Assembly (NCBI GenBank): GCA_964244955.1
Contig: CAXTKQ010000001.1
Coordinates: 31,378 to 95,377 of the forward strand
Length of the DNA stretch: 64,000 nucleotides
Direction: 5' to 3'
Source of the DNA: Mucilaginibacter_A sp964244955
GTDB taxonomy: Bacteria > Bacteroidota > Bacteroidia > Sphingobacteriales > Sphingobacteriaceae
The first letter of the stretch is position 1; each line of letters begins with the position of its first letter. Below are positions 16,477-26,021 of the stretch, one piece after another. Both the position numbers and the translations under genes were made by a program. The notes under the pieces are model-generated. The model was given only the letters and a program-made list of their open reading frames with translations. It was not told the origin of the DNA and did no database searches.

Positions 16477-17580
16477 TTAGCTGTTTAAAGAGCCGTAAAT
16501 AAGGATGGCATTTGATGTGATTACCCTTTCGCCGGGTGCAAGGCCACTTTTGATATATGCCGTGTTTCCGTTCGTGCTGATGATATCTACCGGCCTGATC
16601 TGTACATCCTTTTCGCCTTTTATTATAACAACGTAATACTGGCTGTGGTCAAAAACAAGGGCATGGCTCGAAACAGAGATAGCCTGTTTGTTTTCATTAT
16701 TGTTTACACTAACTGTGGTAAACATTTGCGGCTTTAACAGGTAGCCCGGGTTATTTAAAACAACCCTCATTTTCATCACTTTCGTGGTTGGGTCAATCAC
16801 GTTCATGATCTCATTGATATTGCCCTTAAAAACCTTGTCAGGATAAGAAATGGTAGTTACATCAACGGGATCGCCCTGGTGCACTTTGCCAATATTTTCT
16901 TCATAAACGTTGGCTTGCACCCACACATTTTTAAGATCGGAAATGGTAAAAAGGCCAGTACTGTTGTCCGTGCGGATGGCCATCCCATTGGTTACGTTTT
17001 TTTGAACAACAAAACCTTCTATCGGTGCTTTAATTACATACTCTCCGTTTGGGTTGTTGCCGTTGATGCTCAGTATCTTTTGCGCCGCAGTCCTGGCCGC
17101 TACCGCTTGCTGGTAGGCAGATTCTGCATTGGTTATATCCACTTGCGATGCCAGGCCGCTTTTGTAAAGGTCTTTTTGCTGCGATAATTGCCTGGCCGTT
17201 AAACGCACGGAAGCTTGGGCATCAACCAGTGCCGAGTTATAGTTGGCCACTTCGGCACTTTTAATAATCCCCAAAGTTTGGCCTGCATGTACATAATCCC
17301 CCGGCATAACATTAACGTTCTGTACGTTCCCGCTAACCAATGGAAAAACATTGACTACATTATTGGTATTAAAATCTACAATGCCGTTAAATTTTAAAAC
17401 GTCAACAATGTTTGAAGTTTTTACGGTATCTATCGTCAGTGTTTTTAATAAAGAATCAGGGATTACGTAAGGAACACGTACATCGCTGGTTGTATCTTTT
17501 GGTTTGCACGAAAACAGGTTTAACAATACACAGCAAACAGTAACTGTTTGGATGCTGTTTTTAAGGGTACTTTTTTTCAT
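16477..17580 (-). CDS. RND efflux periplasmic adaptor (CzcB/CusB type, cassette 1)
   Basis: Membrane fusion protein linking the inner-membrane pump to the outer-membrane channel. A lipoprotein signal ends with LFSC (Cys near residue 25). Behind it come a short linker, the split lipoyl/biotinyl domain (NVMPGDYVHAGQTLGIIKSAEV and the later YVIKAPIEGFVVQKNV), a helical hairpin rich in Ala/Gln between them, and beta-barrel and membrane-proximal domains (PQMFTTVSVN, IKSGLAPGERVITS). At 367 residues it fits the family. No His-rich N-terminal metal-binding domain is seen. The codons LKNSIQT near the N-terminus overlap an R2-type core at 17551-17563. Spacing to both neighbours is about 25 bases, so one operon. 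Confidence 0.92.
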   Translation of the reverse strand: MKKSTLKNSIQTVTVCCVLLNLFSCKPKDTTSDVRVPYVIPDSLLKTLTIDTVKTSNIVDVLKFNGIVDFNTNNVVNVFPLVSGNVQNVNVMPGDYVHAGQTLGIIKSAEVANYNSALVDAQASVRLTARQLSQQKDLYKSGLASQVDITNAESAYQQAVAARTAAQKILSINGNNPNGEYVIKAPIEGFVVQKNVTNGMAIRTDNSTGLFTISDLKNVWVQANVYEENIGKVHQGDPVDVTTISYPDKVFKGNINEIMNVIDPTTKVMKMRVVLNNPGYLLKPQMFTTVSVNNNENKQAISVSSHALVFDHSQYYVVIIKGEKDVQIRPVDIISTNGNTAYIKSGLAPGERVITSNAILIYGSLNS

Positions 17581-17606
17581 AAAAATTATATTAGAAAAAA
17601 CAGTTG

Positions 17607-18899
17607 CTATTGGTTAAAGAAAGGCGTACCGGTAACAAAATTAAGTTGCTCTAACGACGTAACCCGGTTAAGCTGGATGTTATTTAGCTGAAGTACATTT
17701 GTTTTGTAAGAATCATAAAAATCCAAAAACTCCAGCAAGCTGATGTTGCGTTTTGCATAGTTTAAAAACACTTCTTGTATCAAATGATTAAAGTCGGCTT
17801 TAAACTTGGGGTCGAACGTTTTGTATAAACTTTCCAGCCTTAGCGCTCCTTTGTAATTAGTGGAAACATCCATCGCAACCTGGTTCTGCACATTCTCCAA
17901 ATCAACCTTGCTTTGGTCAACCGCTATCCGGGCCTGTTTAATGGCGCCCTGGTTACGGTTAAAAAACGGCAGGTTAAACTCAATTCCGCCACCCAGATAA
18001 TTATTGCCGTAAGAGCCAAGCCTGTCAAAATTAAGCGACAGTGAAAAATCAGGCACGGCAATCGCTTTCTGCAAGCTTAAATTAGTGCTGTTGTAGGCTA
18101 CGGTGGTTTTTGCCAGTTTAAGGTCGTACCGGTTTACATAGGCCGAATCCAACAATTGCATGTAGGGCATACTGGCTACAATAGTTTTGCCGCTGTACAT
18201 ATCTTCGTCAACCAAAGGAACGATATATACAGCCGGGGAAGCCCGTATCAGCATTTTAAATTCACTTTGCGTCGTATCAATGTTGACCTGAAGGTTATTG
18301 TATTCTACTTGTAACGAGTACAATTGCGACTGGATACGCAACACTTCCTTTTCGGCAATGTTGCCTTTTGCGTACTGCTCCCGAAAAGCGGTTAGGAGTT
18401 TAGACAGGGAATTTATTTCCTGGTTATAAACCAAAGAAGACTGTTCCTGAAAATAAATACTGTAAAAATCATTTCTTAAAGTAAATTTAAGTGTGCGCAG
18501 GAAATCAAAAAACTGGTACCGCGCTTGCTCTACACCAATTTTTGCCAACTGTATATTTTTGTTTCGCTTGCCGGCAGTTGTAAAAAGCTGTGAAAAATTA
18601 AAAGAGTTTTCTTTGTAGGCCGGCCCCTGACTTATATCCGTGGCATATATGCCGTTTGAATAATTGAAATCAGGGTTAGGAAATAATTTTGCAGTGATGA
18701 TTGCAGCGGTAGCATTGTCTATGTTATAACGCTGGGCAATTATTTGCAGGTTGTTTTTTAAAAACTGGTCCTCAGCTTGTTTAACCGTTAATTTTAAAGT
18801 ATCGGTGGTTTGCAGCGGTGATTGGGCAGAGGCAGGTTTTACGGCAGCTATCAACCCAAACAAACATAAAAAAATAGCTGCTACTGATTTTCTATGCAT
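17607..18899 (-). CDS. TolC-family outer membrane efflux channel (CzcC/CusC type, cassette 1)
   Basis: Outer-membrane/periplasmic channel of the tripartite metal pump. The best start is the ATG at 18899, which gives a normal signal peptide (MHRKSVAAIFLCLFGLIAAV...ASAQ). Upstream in-frame starts at 18923 and 18944 would put charged residues ahead of it. The body has the two OEP repeats with long amphipathic helices (LTVKQAEDQFLKNNLQIIA; SKVDLENVQNQVAMDVSTN) and the conserved FNLPFFNRNQGAIKQAR segment typical of CzcC relatives. First gene of cassette 1; the 334-base gap before it holds three repeat units. Confidence 0.9.
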   Translation of the reverse strand: MHRKSVAAIFLCLFGLIAAVKPASAQSPLQTTDTLKLTVKQAEDQFLKNNLQIIAQRYNIDNATAAIITAKLFPNPDFNYSNGIYATDISQGPAYKENSFNFSQLFTTAGKRNKNIQLAKIGVEQARYQFFDFLRTLKFTLRNDFYSIYFQEQSSLVYNQEINSLSKLLTAFREQYAKGNIAEKEVLRIQSQLYSLQVEYNNLQVNIDTTQSEFKMLIRASPAVYIVPLVDEDMYSGKTIVASMPYMQLLDSAYVNRYDLKLAKTTVAYNSTNLSLQKAIAVPDFSLSLNFDRLGSYGNNYLGGGIEFNLPFFNRNQGAIKQARIAVDQSKVDLENVQNQVAMDVSTNYKGALRLESLYKTFDPKFKADFNHLIQEVFLNYAKRNISLLEFLDFYDSYKTNVLQLNNIQLNRVTSLEQLNFVTGTPFFNQ

Positions 18900-19019
18900 C
18901 TTCAGTATATTTTTAACAAACATACGGGCCAAAAACAAGCGCAAGATTAAACCTGGATTAGAATTTCAACCAGTTTGTGCGGATAGAAGACGGCCTGTTT
19001 CTAGTTGAGTTATTTTTTT

Positions 19020-19228
19020 GATGCTTCTTTTATGCCCATAAATTTGGTGGTTGAAATTATAACCGGTACAAAAACCTCAAAAAAAACCACACTAATTTTT
19101 ATGCGGTAAAAGAAGCATGGGAAATAAACGGGACAAAACTTAAATAGGCTTAACAAACGCAGGCACCAATTTTATGGGCATAAAAGAAGCATTGGGTTTT
19201 GGTTGAACAAAATTTAAGCAGGCCAAAG
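19020..19228. repeat. Cluster of three R1 repeat units between kinase and cassette 1
   Basis: Three R1 units fill most of the gap 18900-19233. One is in plus orientation (19020-19050, core from 19021). Two are in minus orientation (about 19087-19152, core 19107-19118; and about 19164-19228, core 19181-19192). The two minus units are full length: tail, core, a spacer of about 17 bases and the head sequence (AAAACTTAAATAGGC / AAAATTTAAGCAGGC). The plus and first minus units form an inverted pair. No gene is visible here. Confidence 0.85.
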
Positions 19229-19233
19229 GCTTG

Positions 19234-20586
19234 TTAAAATGTGATGGTAAAAACCGTGCCCGCGCCCACAACAGAATTAAAGCTGATTTTTCCGTTGAAC
19301 AAGCGCACCACTTTATCGGCAATGTACAGCCCAATGCCGCTGCCCAAAAAGCCATAAGCATTTTCCCCTCTGTAAAAAGGGTTAAAAACATGGTGGCGGT
19401 TTGCTTCCGGGATGCCAATCCCCTGGTCTTTTACTTGTATTTGCATCCCTTTGTCATCTGCAGCCAGCGTAAGCTGCACCGGTTTATGGCCCGAAAACTT
19501 AAAAGCGTTCCCGATGATGTTGTTGAGGGCAATGACCAGCAACTGGCGGTTTACCGATAAATTAAGGTAGGTTTCATCTTCCGGCAGTTTTTGCATCAAA
19601 ACGTTCAGCACGTTTTTGCCATACTTTTCGTTCCAGTAATTTTGCAGCTCCCAAATTAAATCATCAACCCGGATGGTTGATTGTTTGGCAATGGTATAAT
19701 CTGCATCCACTTGGGCCAGCTCCATCAAACTGCTGATGGTTTCTTTTAAATTTTCTGAGTGGGAGAGTACAGACCTGAGCAGCGTTTTGTATTCTTCCCC
19801 GCTCCGGGGATGGTACAAGGCAACCTCAATCTCCCCGATAATGCTGGTAACCGGTGTCCGCAGTTCGTGCGAGGCATTGGCAATATACGTTTTTTGCATT
19901 TCAAAAGCGTTTTCCAAATGCTCCAGCAACTGGTTAAAGCTAAAAGCCAGCTCGCCGATTTCGTCTTTGCTGTTCCCTTCTTTTACCCGCAGGTTTAGGT
20001 TGGTTGCCTTGATCCGCTGCATTTGCTTCACTACCTTTTTTAACGGAAGTAAAGCCTCCTGTGCAAACCACCTGCTGATTAGAAACAAACTGATGCCAAC
20101 CGAGATAAACAAAAAAAGCATAATTTCCCGCATCTGTTTCAGCCGGTGCAAGCCTTCCAGGTCTTTTGCCGATACCAGGATCACAAAATTGCCCTGGTTG
20201 TCTTTGTAATAAATGCCTACGGTTTGCCTGTCGCCTTCCACAAGCTGCATGTAATTGTTTTTTCGGACCTGATTGATAATGCCGGAAGCCCAGTACTGCA
20301 ATTTATCCTGTATAAAAGCAGCATTGTTGTCGCTGTTATAAATCCTGACGATCTCTCCCGGCAGCTCATTCAAATAAAGTACCCTAACTTTATTAAGCGA
20401 ATCTGTTGATATTTCGTCGGCTTCTAAATAAAGCCTGGCGGTAACCGTTGCCCTTTCCTTTAAATGGGCATAAAAATCATTGCGGAAAAAAACAACAAAC
20501 GAAAGATAGATGGCAATAAAAACAGCCAGCAATACCCCGGAACTGATCAGGGTAAAATAAAGGGAAAGCCGGTTTTTAATCTTCAT
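19234..20586 (-). CDS. Sensor histidine kinase (HAMP, CusS/CzcS-like)
   Basis: Inner-membrane sensor of the metal-efflux locus. Residues 10-33 form TM1, a periplasmic domain of about 115 residues follows, TM2 is near 155-172, then HAMP, HisKA with phospho-acceptor H240 in NASHELRTPVTS, and HATPase_c (N box NNIIGNAFKF, DQGIGIP, GSGIGLYI). At 450 residues it has normal length. The response regulator gene lies 11 bases upstream, so they are co-transcribed and pair with each other. Position between two czcCBA-like cassettes suggests that it senses periplasmic metal and controls both. The sensed ion is unknown. Confidence 0.92.
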   Translation of the reverse strand: MKIKNRLSLYFTLISSGVLLAVFIAIYLSFVVFFRNDFYAHLKERATVTARLYLEADEISTDSLNKVRVLYLNELPGEIVRIYNSDNNAAFIQDKLQYWASGIINQVRKNNYMQLVEGDRQTVGIYYKDNQGNFVILVSAKDLEGLHRLKQMREIMLFLFISVGISLFLISRWFAQEALLPLKKVVKQMQRIKATNLNLRVKEGNSKDEIGELAFSFNQLLEHLENAFEMQKTYIANASHELRTPVTSIIGEIEVALYHPRSGEEYKTLLRSVLSHSENLKETISSLMELAQVDADYTIAKQSTIRVDDLIWELQNYWNEKYGKNVLNVLMQKLPEDETYLNLSVNRQLLVIALNNIIGNAFKFSGHKPVQLTLAADDKGMQIQVKDQGIGIPEANRHHVFNPFYRGENAYGFLGSGIGLYIADKVVRLFNGKISFNSVVGAGTVFTITF

Positions 20587-20597
20587 TGCCGGTAATT

Positions 20598-21266
20598 TTA
20601 TTTAAAAATATAGCCTTTGCCAATCACCGTATAAATAAGTTTCCGATCGAAGCCTTTTTCTATTTTTTTGCGCAGGTAGTTCACGTAAACATCAATCATA
20701 TTGGTGCCGGTATCAAAATCAATGCCCCAAACTTCTTTTGCAATTAACTGCCTGGAAAGGATTTTATTTTTATTTTTGATGAACAAGACTAATAAATCAA
20801 ATTCTTTTGCGGTTAAATTAATAGCGTGTCCGGCCCTTTTTGCTTCATAGTTTAGCGTGTTTAAAACGATGTCTTCAAATTCAAGCAAATGGGTATCGTT
20901 TTGCTTTTTTCTCCTTAGCAAAGCTTCTATCCGGGCCAGCAATTCGCTGAAATGAAACGGTTTAAGCAGATAATCATCGGCCCCGGCCTTTAGCCCTTTC
21001 ACTTTATCGTCAACCGTTCCTAAAGCAGTAAGCATCAGGATCGGAACTTGTTCATTATTGGCACGGATCTGTTTGCATACCTCAATACCGTTAACATATG
21101 GCAGCATGATATCTAAAATAATCAGGCCGTATTCTTTGTTCAGCCCGTACTTTAATCCTGCTGCACCGTCTTTTGCCAGTTCAACCATGTATTGGTTTTC
21201 TTCCAACCCTTTTTTAATAAATGAAGCCACACTGTCGTCATCTTCAACTAAAAGTATATTGACCAT
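20598..21266 (-). CDS. OmpR/PhoB-family response regulator
   Basis: DNA-binding response regulator partner of the kinase encoded directly downstream. Receiver domain 1-115 with acidic pocket VEDDD, phospho-acceptor D52 (LIILDIML) and the K of LKPFHFSE. The C-terminal winged helix is of OmpR type (NLTAKEFDLLVLFIKNKNK ... ISR-type recognition helix ... YTVIGKGYIFK). The ATG at 21266 is chosen over an in-frame TTG one codon upstream because an AGGGGG Shine-Dalgarno-like sequence sits at the right distance. Probably activates the efflux cassettes, by analogy with CzcR/CusR. Confidence 0.93.
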   Translation of the reverse strand: MVNILLVEDDDSVASFIKKGLEENQYMVELAKDGAAGLKYGLNKEYGLIILDIMLPYVNGIEVCKQIRANNEQVPILMLTALGTVDDKVKGLKAGADDYLLKPFHFSELLARIEALLRRKKQNDTHLLEFEDIVLNTLNYEAKRAGHAINLTAKEFDLLVLFIKNKNKILSRQLIAKEVWGIDFDTGTNMIDVYVNYLRKKIEKGFDRKLIYTVIGKGYIFK

Positions 21267-21347
21267 CAATTTCCCCCTAATTAAATGTAACGAAAATAGC
21301 AGATGTGCTTTTATAAAAAAAGCCGGTTGTTTAATCAGGCAAAGCGC

Positions 21348-21515
21348 ATGCTTCTTTTACTGCCTTAAATTTAGGGTTGGTTTTTGTGTGATGACCACAA
21401 AATTAATAGGCATAAAAGAAGCATGTTTGTTGCCAACGCAAAGGGTTGTTTTAGGTTGATTAGAAACCCAAACATTTATTGCCCACCGGCTGGTGCTTCT
21501 TTTATGCCATTAAAA
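21348..21515. repeat. Three R1 repeat units upstream of the two-component operon
   Basis: Cores at 21348-21359 (plus), 21413-21424 (minus) and 21494-21504 (plus), each with the AT-rich tail. They fill the 256-base gap between the second RND pump and the response regulator, where that operon's promoter should also lie. Units one and two form an inverted pair. Confidence 0.85.
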
Positions 21516-21522
21516 ATGTTAC

Positions 21523-24500
21523 TTACTTGCTCACCGCACCAATTTTTTGCAGCAGCTTCCGGTTTTCCCGCTTGTGCATAAAACTATACACCATTTTATA
21601 AATAATTGGTAAAAGAAGCAAGGTCAGGATGGTGGAAGTAACCAAACCGCCAATCACCACAATAGCCAAAGGTTTTTGCGTTTCGGAGCCGATGCCGGTA
21701 GAAATTGCAGCCGGCATTAAACCAATGGCGGCCATCAAAGCGGTCATCACCACAGGGCGTACACGGGACAGAACGCCGGTTAAAATAGCTTCATCTATTT
21801 GCACGCCTTCCAATATATTTTTGCGGAAAACCGAGATCAGGATTACACCATTTTGGATACAAACACCAAACAGCGCGATAAAACCGATACCTGCCGAAAT
21901 ACTGAAATTGGTATTGGTGATGTGCAAAGCCAAAATACCGCCGATCAAAGCAAAAGGCACGTTCAGGATTACCAATACGGCATCTTTTACATTGCCAAAA
22001 GTGGTAAACAGGATCAGAAAGATCACCAATAAACAGATTGGGACAACATTGGCCAAAGTATGCGATGCGCGGATCTGGTTTTCAAACTCGCCGTTCCAGG
22101 TGGTGGTGTAGCCTTGGTCAAATTTTACCGCCTGGTTTACTTTCTGCTGTGCTTCGGCAATGGTGCTTCCCAAATCGCGGCCACGTACCGAGAATTTTAC
22201 GGCGATGTAACGCATGTTGTTGTCGCGGTAAATAAAGGCCGGGCCAGTCAACTTGGTAATTTGTGCAATTTCTTTGATAGCAATTTTAGAACCGTTTAAA
22301 GTTGGCACCATCAGGTTTTCAATCTTTTCTTCGGTATCGCGGTAATCTTTTTGGTAGCGGATCCGAATGTCGAACTTCCTTTCGCCCTGGTACAAAGTGG
22401 TTGCCGCTTTTCCGCCGATTGCCATCTCGATCACCGAGTTGGCATCGGCCGTAGAAATGCCATACAAAGCCATCTTGCTTTGGTCCAGTTCGATCCTAAA
22501 TTCGGGCTGGCCCAAGTTTCTGAGTATTCCCAAATCTTCCACACCCTGAACTTTACTTAAAACGCGCATTACTTCATCGGCTTTTCCATCCAAAACTTTA
22601 AAATCGGTGCCGAAAATTTTTACGGCCATTGAAGCCGGAACACCTGCCACCGCTTCGGCCACATTATCAATAATCGGCTGCGAATAGTTAAAGATAATTC
22701 CAGGAAATTGGCTCAGCTTTTTGTCCATCTGCGCAATCAGTTCTTCCTGGGTGATGTTTCGTTTCCACTCGTCTTTTGGCAAAAGATCAACCTGGATTTG
22801 CACGTTAAAAAAACCTTTCGGGTCGGTTCCGTCGTTCGTCCGGCCAACTTGCGACATGGTTTGTTTAACCTCTGGGAACGAACCCAAAATACTGCGCATC
22901 TTATTGGTGGTGCTGACGGAACTTTCCAGCGACGTACTCATTGGCAATTGTGCCGTAACCCACAATGCGCCTTCGTTTAACTGCGGCAAAAACTCCGTCC
23001 CTAATAATTTGGCCGAAGCAAAAGTAAGCGCCATAAAAACTAAAGCCACAATCAAGCTTAGCTTCTGGTTTTTGTAGGTGAAATTGAACATCTTGTGGAT
23101 GCCGTTTTCAAAGAACAATACAATCGGGTTGTGTTTTTCGCGAACGTTTTTTCGGAGTAAAATGCTGGATAACGCCGGAACTAAAGTCAACGTAAAAATC
23201 AAAGCGCCCAGCAAGGCAAAGCTCAACGTGTAGGCCAAAGGCGAGAACATTTTGCCTTCCACTTTTTGAAAAGCGAAAATTGGCATCAAACAGGTGAGGA
23301 TGATGAGTTTGGAGAAGAAGATCGCTTTCCCCATTTCTGTACCCACATTTTTGAATAAGCCCAACTTGGCCAGCTTGTTAAATTTTTCCATGCCCACCTC
23401 TTTGGCCTTGTGGTCCAGCGCGACGTAAATCCCCTCGACCATTACCACGGCCCCGTCTATGATGATCCCAAAATCAACCGCACCCATAGAAAGTAAATTG
23501 GCGCTCATGCCTTTCAGCCTCAAACAAATAAAGGCGAACAATAAAGCTAAAGGAATAATGATGGCTACCGTTAGTGTGGTGCGCCAATCGGCCATAAACA
23601 AAAACACAATCACGGTTACCAGCACAATCCCTTCGATCAAGTTATGGATAACGGTGTGCGTGGCAAAATCCATCAAAGTGGTACGATCATAAAAAACATC
23701 AATTTTGGTGTCTTTCGGCAGGATATGGGCGTTCAAATCCTTTACTTTGTCCTTAATCCGTACCAAAACATCGGATGGGTTTTCGCCTTTGCGCATCACC
23801 ACAATACCTTCAATGGCGTCGTTGTCTTTATCGCGCCCAACCTGGCCCAAGCGTGGCAACCCACTTTCGTGGATGTCGGCCACGTTTCGCGCTAAAATCG
23901 GTACGTTGTTTACGTTTTTGATGATGATATTTTGGATCTCGCTGATGTTGTTGATCACTCCAATCCCCCTAACCACATAAGCCTGGTTGTTTTTTTCGAT
24001 CACATCGCCGCCCACGTTAATATTGCTGCGGTTAATGGCATTGTAAACATCTAAGGAAGTTAAGCCGTATTTTTGAAGCAGGGCAGGGTTTACGCTTACC
24101 TCAAAATCTTTTTCTTCCCCACCAAAACTGTTGACATCGGCAACACCGGGAATGGCCTTAAACTGGCGGTCTAAAACCCAATCCTGTATCTCGGTCAGGT
24201 CATGTATACTTCTGATCTTGCTTCTCAGTGTATAACGGAAAATTTCACCGGTTGGGCCGTACGGCGGTTCTACTTCCGGTTTTACGCCATCAGGCAAATC
24301 GGCATTCAGCAACCGGCTTAAAACCTGCTGGCGCGCGAAGGCATCGTCCACATCGTCATCAAAAATAATGCGGACGTAAGACAAGCCGAAAGAAGAGGTG
24401 GTGCGCAGGTTGGATTTTTTCTGGACCGAATTCAGCACCGTTTCCATCGGGATGGTGATCATCCTTTCCACCTCTTCCGCACTACGGCCGGGCCATTGCG

Positions 24501-24660
24501 CAATGATGATGATCTGCGTGTTGGTTACATCGGGGAAAGTTTCGATCGGCGTATTCAGATAGCTCCAAACACCAAGCAGGGCAAGTACGCCCGTTAAAAA
24601 GAACACTAAAAAACGGTGCCTTAACGAGAAGTAAATTATATTTTTAATGAAACTGTTCAT
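21523..24660 (-). CDS. CzcA/CusA-type heavy-metal RND efflux pump (cassette 2)
   Basis: Second proton-driven HME-RND pump, 1045 residues, paralogous to the pump at 13299-16451 over its whole length (shared FPDVTNT, PPYGPTGEIFRYTL, MPTL/VPT and FALIGGILAL regions). TM4 again reads DFGIIIDGAVVMVEG, the pattern of divalent-metal exporters. Both periplasmic porter domains and 12 TM segments are present. Unlike cassette 1, where adaptor and pump are 25 bases apart, 242 bases with two repeat units separate it from its adaptor. Pump expression may therefore be partly uncoupled. Its C-terminus resembles the remnant at 13087-13194. Confidence 0.93.
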   Translation of the reverse strand: MNSFIKNIIYFSLRHRFLVFFLTGVLALLGVWSYLNTPIETFPDVTNTQIIIIAQWPGRSAEEVERMITIPMETVLNSVQKKSNLRTTSSFGLSYVRIIFDDDVDDAFARQQVLSRLLNADLPDGVKPEVEPPYGPTGEIFRYTLRSKIRSIHDLTEIQDWVLDRQFKAIPGVADVNSFGGEEKDFEVSVNPALLQKYGLTSLDVYNAINRSNINVGGDVIEKNNQAYVVRGIGVINNISEIQNIIIKNVNNVPILARNVADIHESGLPRLGQVGRDKDNDAIEGIVVMRKGENPSDVLVRIKDKVKDLNAHILPKDTKIDVFYDRTTLMDFATHTVIHNLIEGIVLVTVIVFLFMADWRTTLTVAIIIPLALLFAFICLRLKGMSANLLSMGAVDFGIIIDGAVVMVEGIYVALDHKAKEVGMEKFNKLAKLGLFKNVGTEMGKAIFFSKLIILTCLMPIFAFQKVEGKMFSPLAYTLSFALLGALIFTLTLVPALSSILLRKNVREKHNPIVLFFENGIHKMFNFTYKNQKLSLIVALVFMALTFASAKLLGTEFLPQLNEGALWVTAQLPMSTSLESSVSTTNKMRSILGSFPEVKQTMSQVGRTNDGTDPKGFFNVQIQVDLLPKDEWKRNITQEELIAQMDKKLSQFPGIIFNYSQPIIDNVAEAVAGVPASMAVKIFGTDFKVLDGKADEVMRVLSKVQGVEDLGILRNLGQPEFRIELDQSKMALYGISTADANSVIEMAIGGKAATTLYQGERKFDIRIRYQKDYRDTEEKIENLMVPTLNGSKIAIKEIAQITKLTGPAFIYRDNNMRYIAVKFSVRGRDLGSTIAEAQQKVNQAVKFDQGYTTTWNGEFENQIRASHTLANVVPICLLVIFLILFTTFGNVKDAVLVILNVPFALIGGILALHITNTNFSISAGIGFIALFGVCIQNGVILISVFRKNILEGVQIDEAILTGVLSRVRPVVMTALMAAIGLMPAAISTGIGSETQKPLAIVVIGGLVTSTILTLLLLPIIYKMVYSFMHKRENRKLLQKIGAVSK

Positions 24661-24733
24661 TGTTGGTTATGAGTTAAAATCGTTCTCTTTTTTTCGAAAA
24701 TGGTTTCATTGCAATTTGTCTTGCAATTACTTA

Positions 24734-24891
24734 AGCCTGGTTAAATTTTGTCCTGTTTGTTTCCGATGCTTCTTTTAGCACCTAAATTTTGAAATCCCGG
24801 TGCTTTGTTCTACCTGTGCCACTAATAGAAACCAATTTTATAGGCATAAAAGAAGCATGTTGATTTTATGGCAGAAATTTAAACTGGCCCT
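24734..24891. repeat. Two full-length R1 units in inverted orientation inside the efflux operon
   Basis: Plus unit about 24734-24792 (head GCCTGGTTAAATTTTGTCC, core 24766-24777, tail CACCTAAATTTTG) and minus unit about 24831-24891 (tail, core 24846-24857, head AAATTTAAACTGG). They occupy the gap between adaptor and pump genes of cassette 2 and are among the fullest copies in the window. Confidence 0.88.
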
Positions 24892-24902
24892 TGCTAAAGC
24901 TT

Positions 24903-25997
24903 TTATTCTTCCGTCAGCGCATCGTACAACAACAATTGGTTTTTAGAAACCAACAGTTCTCCAGCTTTCAATCCTGACGACAGGTAGCTCACGTTATCTA
25001 CTGTTTTTATCACATTAACTTCGCGCACCTCTAATTCGCACTTGCTTTTGTAAACCACCACAAAGTTTTTGCTATCGTTAAAAATAATGGCAGAAGCCGG
25101 TACGGTTACTGATCGCGTTTGCTCGCTGTTGGTGATGACAACTGAAGTAAACATTTCCGGTTTCAGCAGCATGTTTGGGTTAGGCAGCGTGATTTTTACT
25201 TTCATCACTTTGTTGTCCGGGTCCAACACTGAACTTACTTCGTTTACTTTGCCCGGAAAAATTTTGCCCGGATAAGCAAGCGTAGATACTTTGGCTGCAT
25301 AACCTTGTTTTACTTTAGAAATATCACTTTCAAAAACGTTGGCCCAGATCCAAACATCTTTCATATCCGAAATGGTGAACATACTGGCCGCATTGTCCTG
25401 CCGGATAAAGCTTCCGGGCGTAACGGTTTTTTCTACAATATAACCGCCTTCTGATGCTTTGATTACATATTGGCCGCTTGCGCTCGTGTTGCCACGGCCG
25501 TTAATAGAAAGTTGTTCCTGGATTTTCGTGCTGGCGGCCTGGGCTTTGTTGTAGTTTTCTTTGGCTTCGGTATAATCTCGCTCACTGGAAATACCGTTTT
25601 TATACAGGTATTCTGTTTGCGCCAACTGGCGTTTGGCAATAGCAAGGTCAGAATTTGTGGCCGATAAATCGGTATAGCTGCCTGCCACGTCTGCACTTCG
25701 CATCACGGCCAAAACCTGGCCTTTGCTTACTTTATCGCCCAAAGAAACCCTGACGTCTGTAACTTGCCCGCTGGAAAAAGGATAAACTTTGACTACGCGG
25801 TTTTCATCAAAAGAAACCTCTCCGGATAGTGTAAGCTCATCTTGCATATTGGTTGTTTTAACCGTATCAATACTGATGATCTTGGCCAAAGAATCGGTGA
25901 TGCAAACCGCTTTTTTTTGTGCCACTTCTTCTTTTTTATGTTCGCAGGAAGTTAAAAACACCAATACGGAGAAACCGGCTATTAATTCTCTTTTCAT
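24903..25997 (-). CDS. RND efflux periplasmic adaptor (CzcB/CusB type, cassette 2)
   Basis: Membrane fusion lipoprotein of the second metal-efflux cassette. The signal peptide ends in the lipobox LTSC (Cys near 18), followed by a charged linker (EHKKEEVAQKK). The lipoyl half-motifs (VRVSLGDKVSKGQVLAVM and YVIKASEGGYIVEKTVTPG) flank a helical hairpin. The barrel domain (KPEMFTSVVITNSEQ) and membrane-proximal domain (YLSSGLKAGELLVSK) follow. At 364 residues it is close to the cassette-1 adaptor in length and layout. The TolC-family gene ends 24 bases upstream. No separate metal-binding extension is visible. Confidence 0.92.
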   Translation of the reverse strand: MKRELIAGFSVLVFLTSCEHKKEEVAQKKAVCITDSLAKIISIDTVKTTNMQDELTLSGEVSFDENRVVKVYPFSSGQVTDVRVSLGDKVSKGQVLAVMRSADVAGSYTDLSATNSDLAIAKRQLAQTEYLYKNGISSERDYTEAKENYNKAQAASTKIQEQLSINGRGNTSASGQYVIKASEGGYIVEKTVTPGSFIRQDNAASMFTISDMKDVWIWANVFESDISKVKQGYAAKVSTLAYPGKIFPGKVNEVSSVLDPDNKVMKVKITLPNPNMLLKPEMFTSVVITNSEQTRSVTVPASAIIFNDSKNFVVVYKSKCELEVREVNVIKTVDNVSYLSSGLKAGELLVSKNQLLLYDALTEE

Positions 25998-26021
25998 TTT
26001 TTATCGAGTAGGGTTATTTTT

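Noticed and set aside
19020..19228. A CRISPR array, because several similar 30-base units are spaced by 35-80 bases
   Set aside because: Units alternate in orientation, spacing is irregular, copies occur genome-wide in other gaps, and no cas gene is present.
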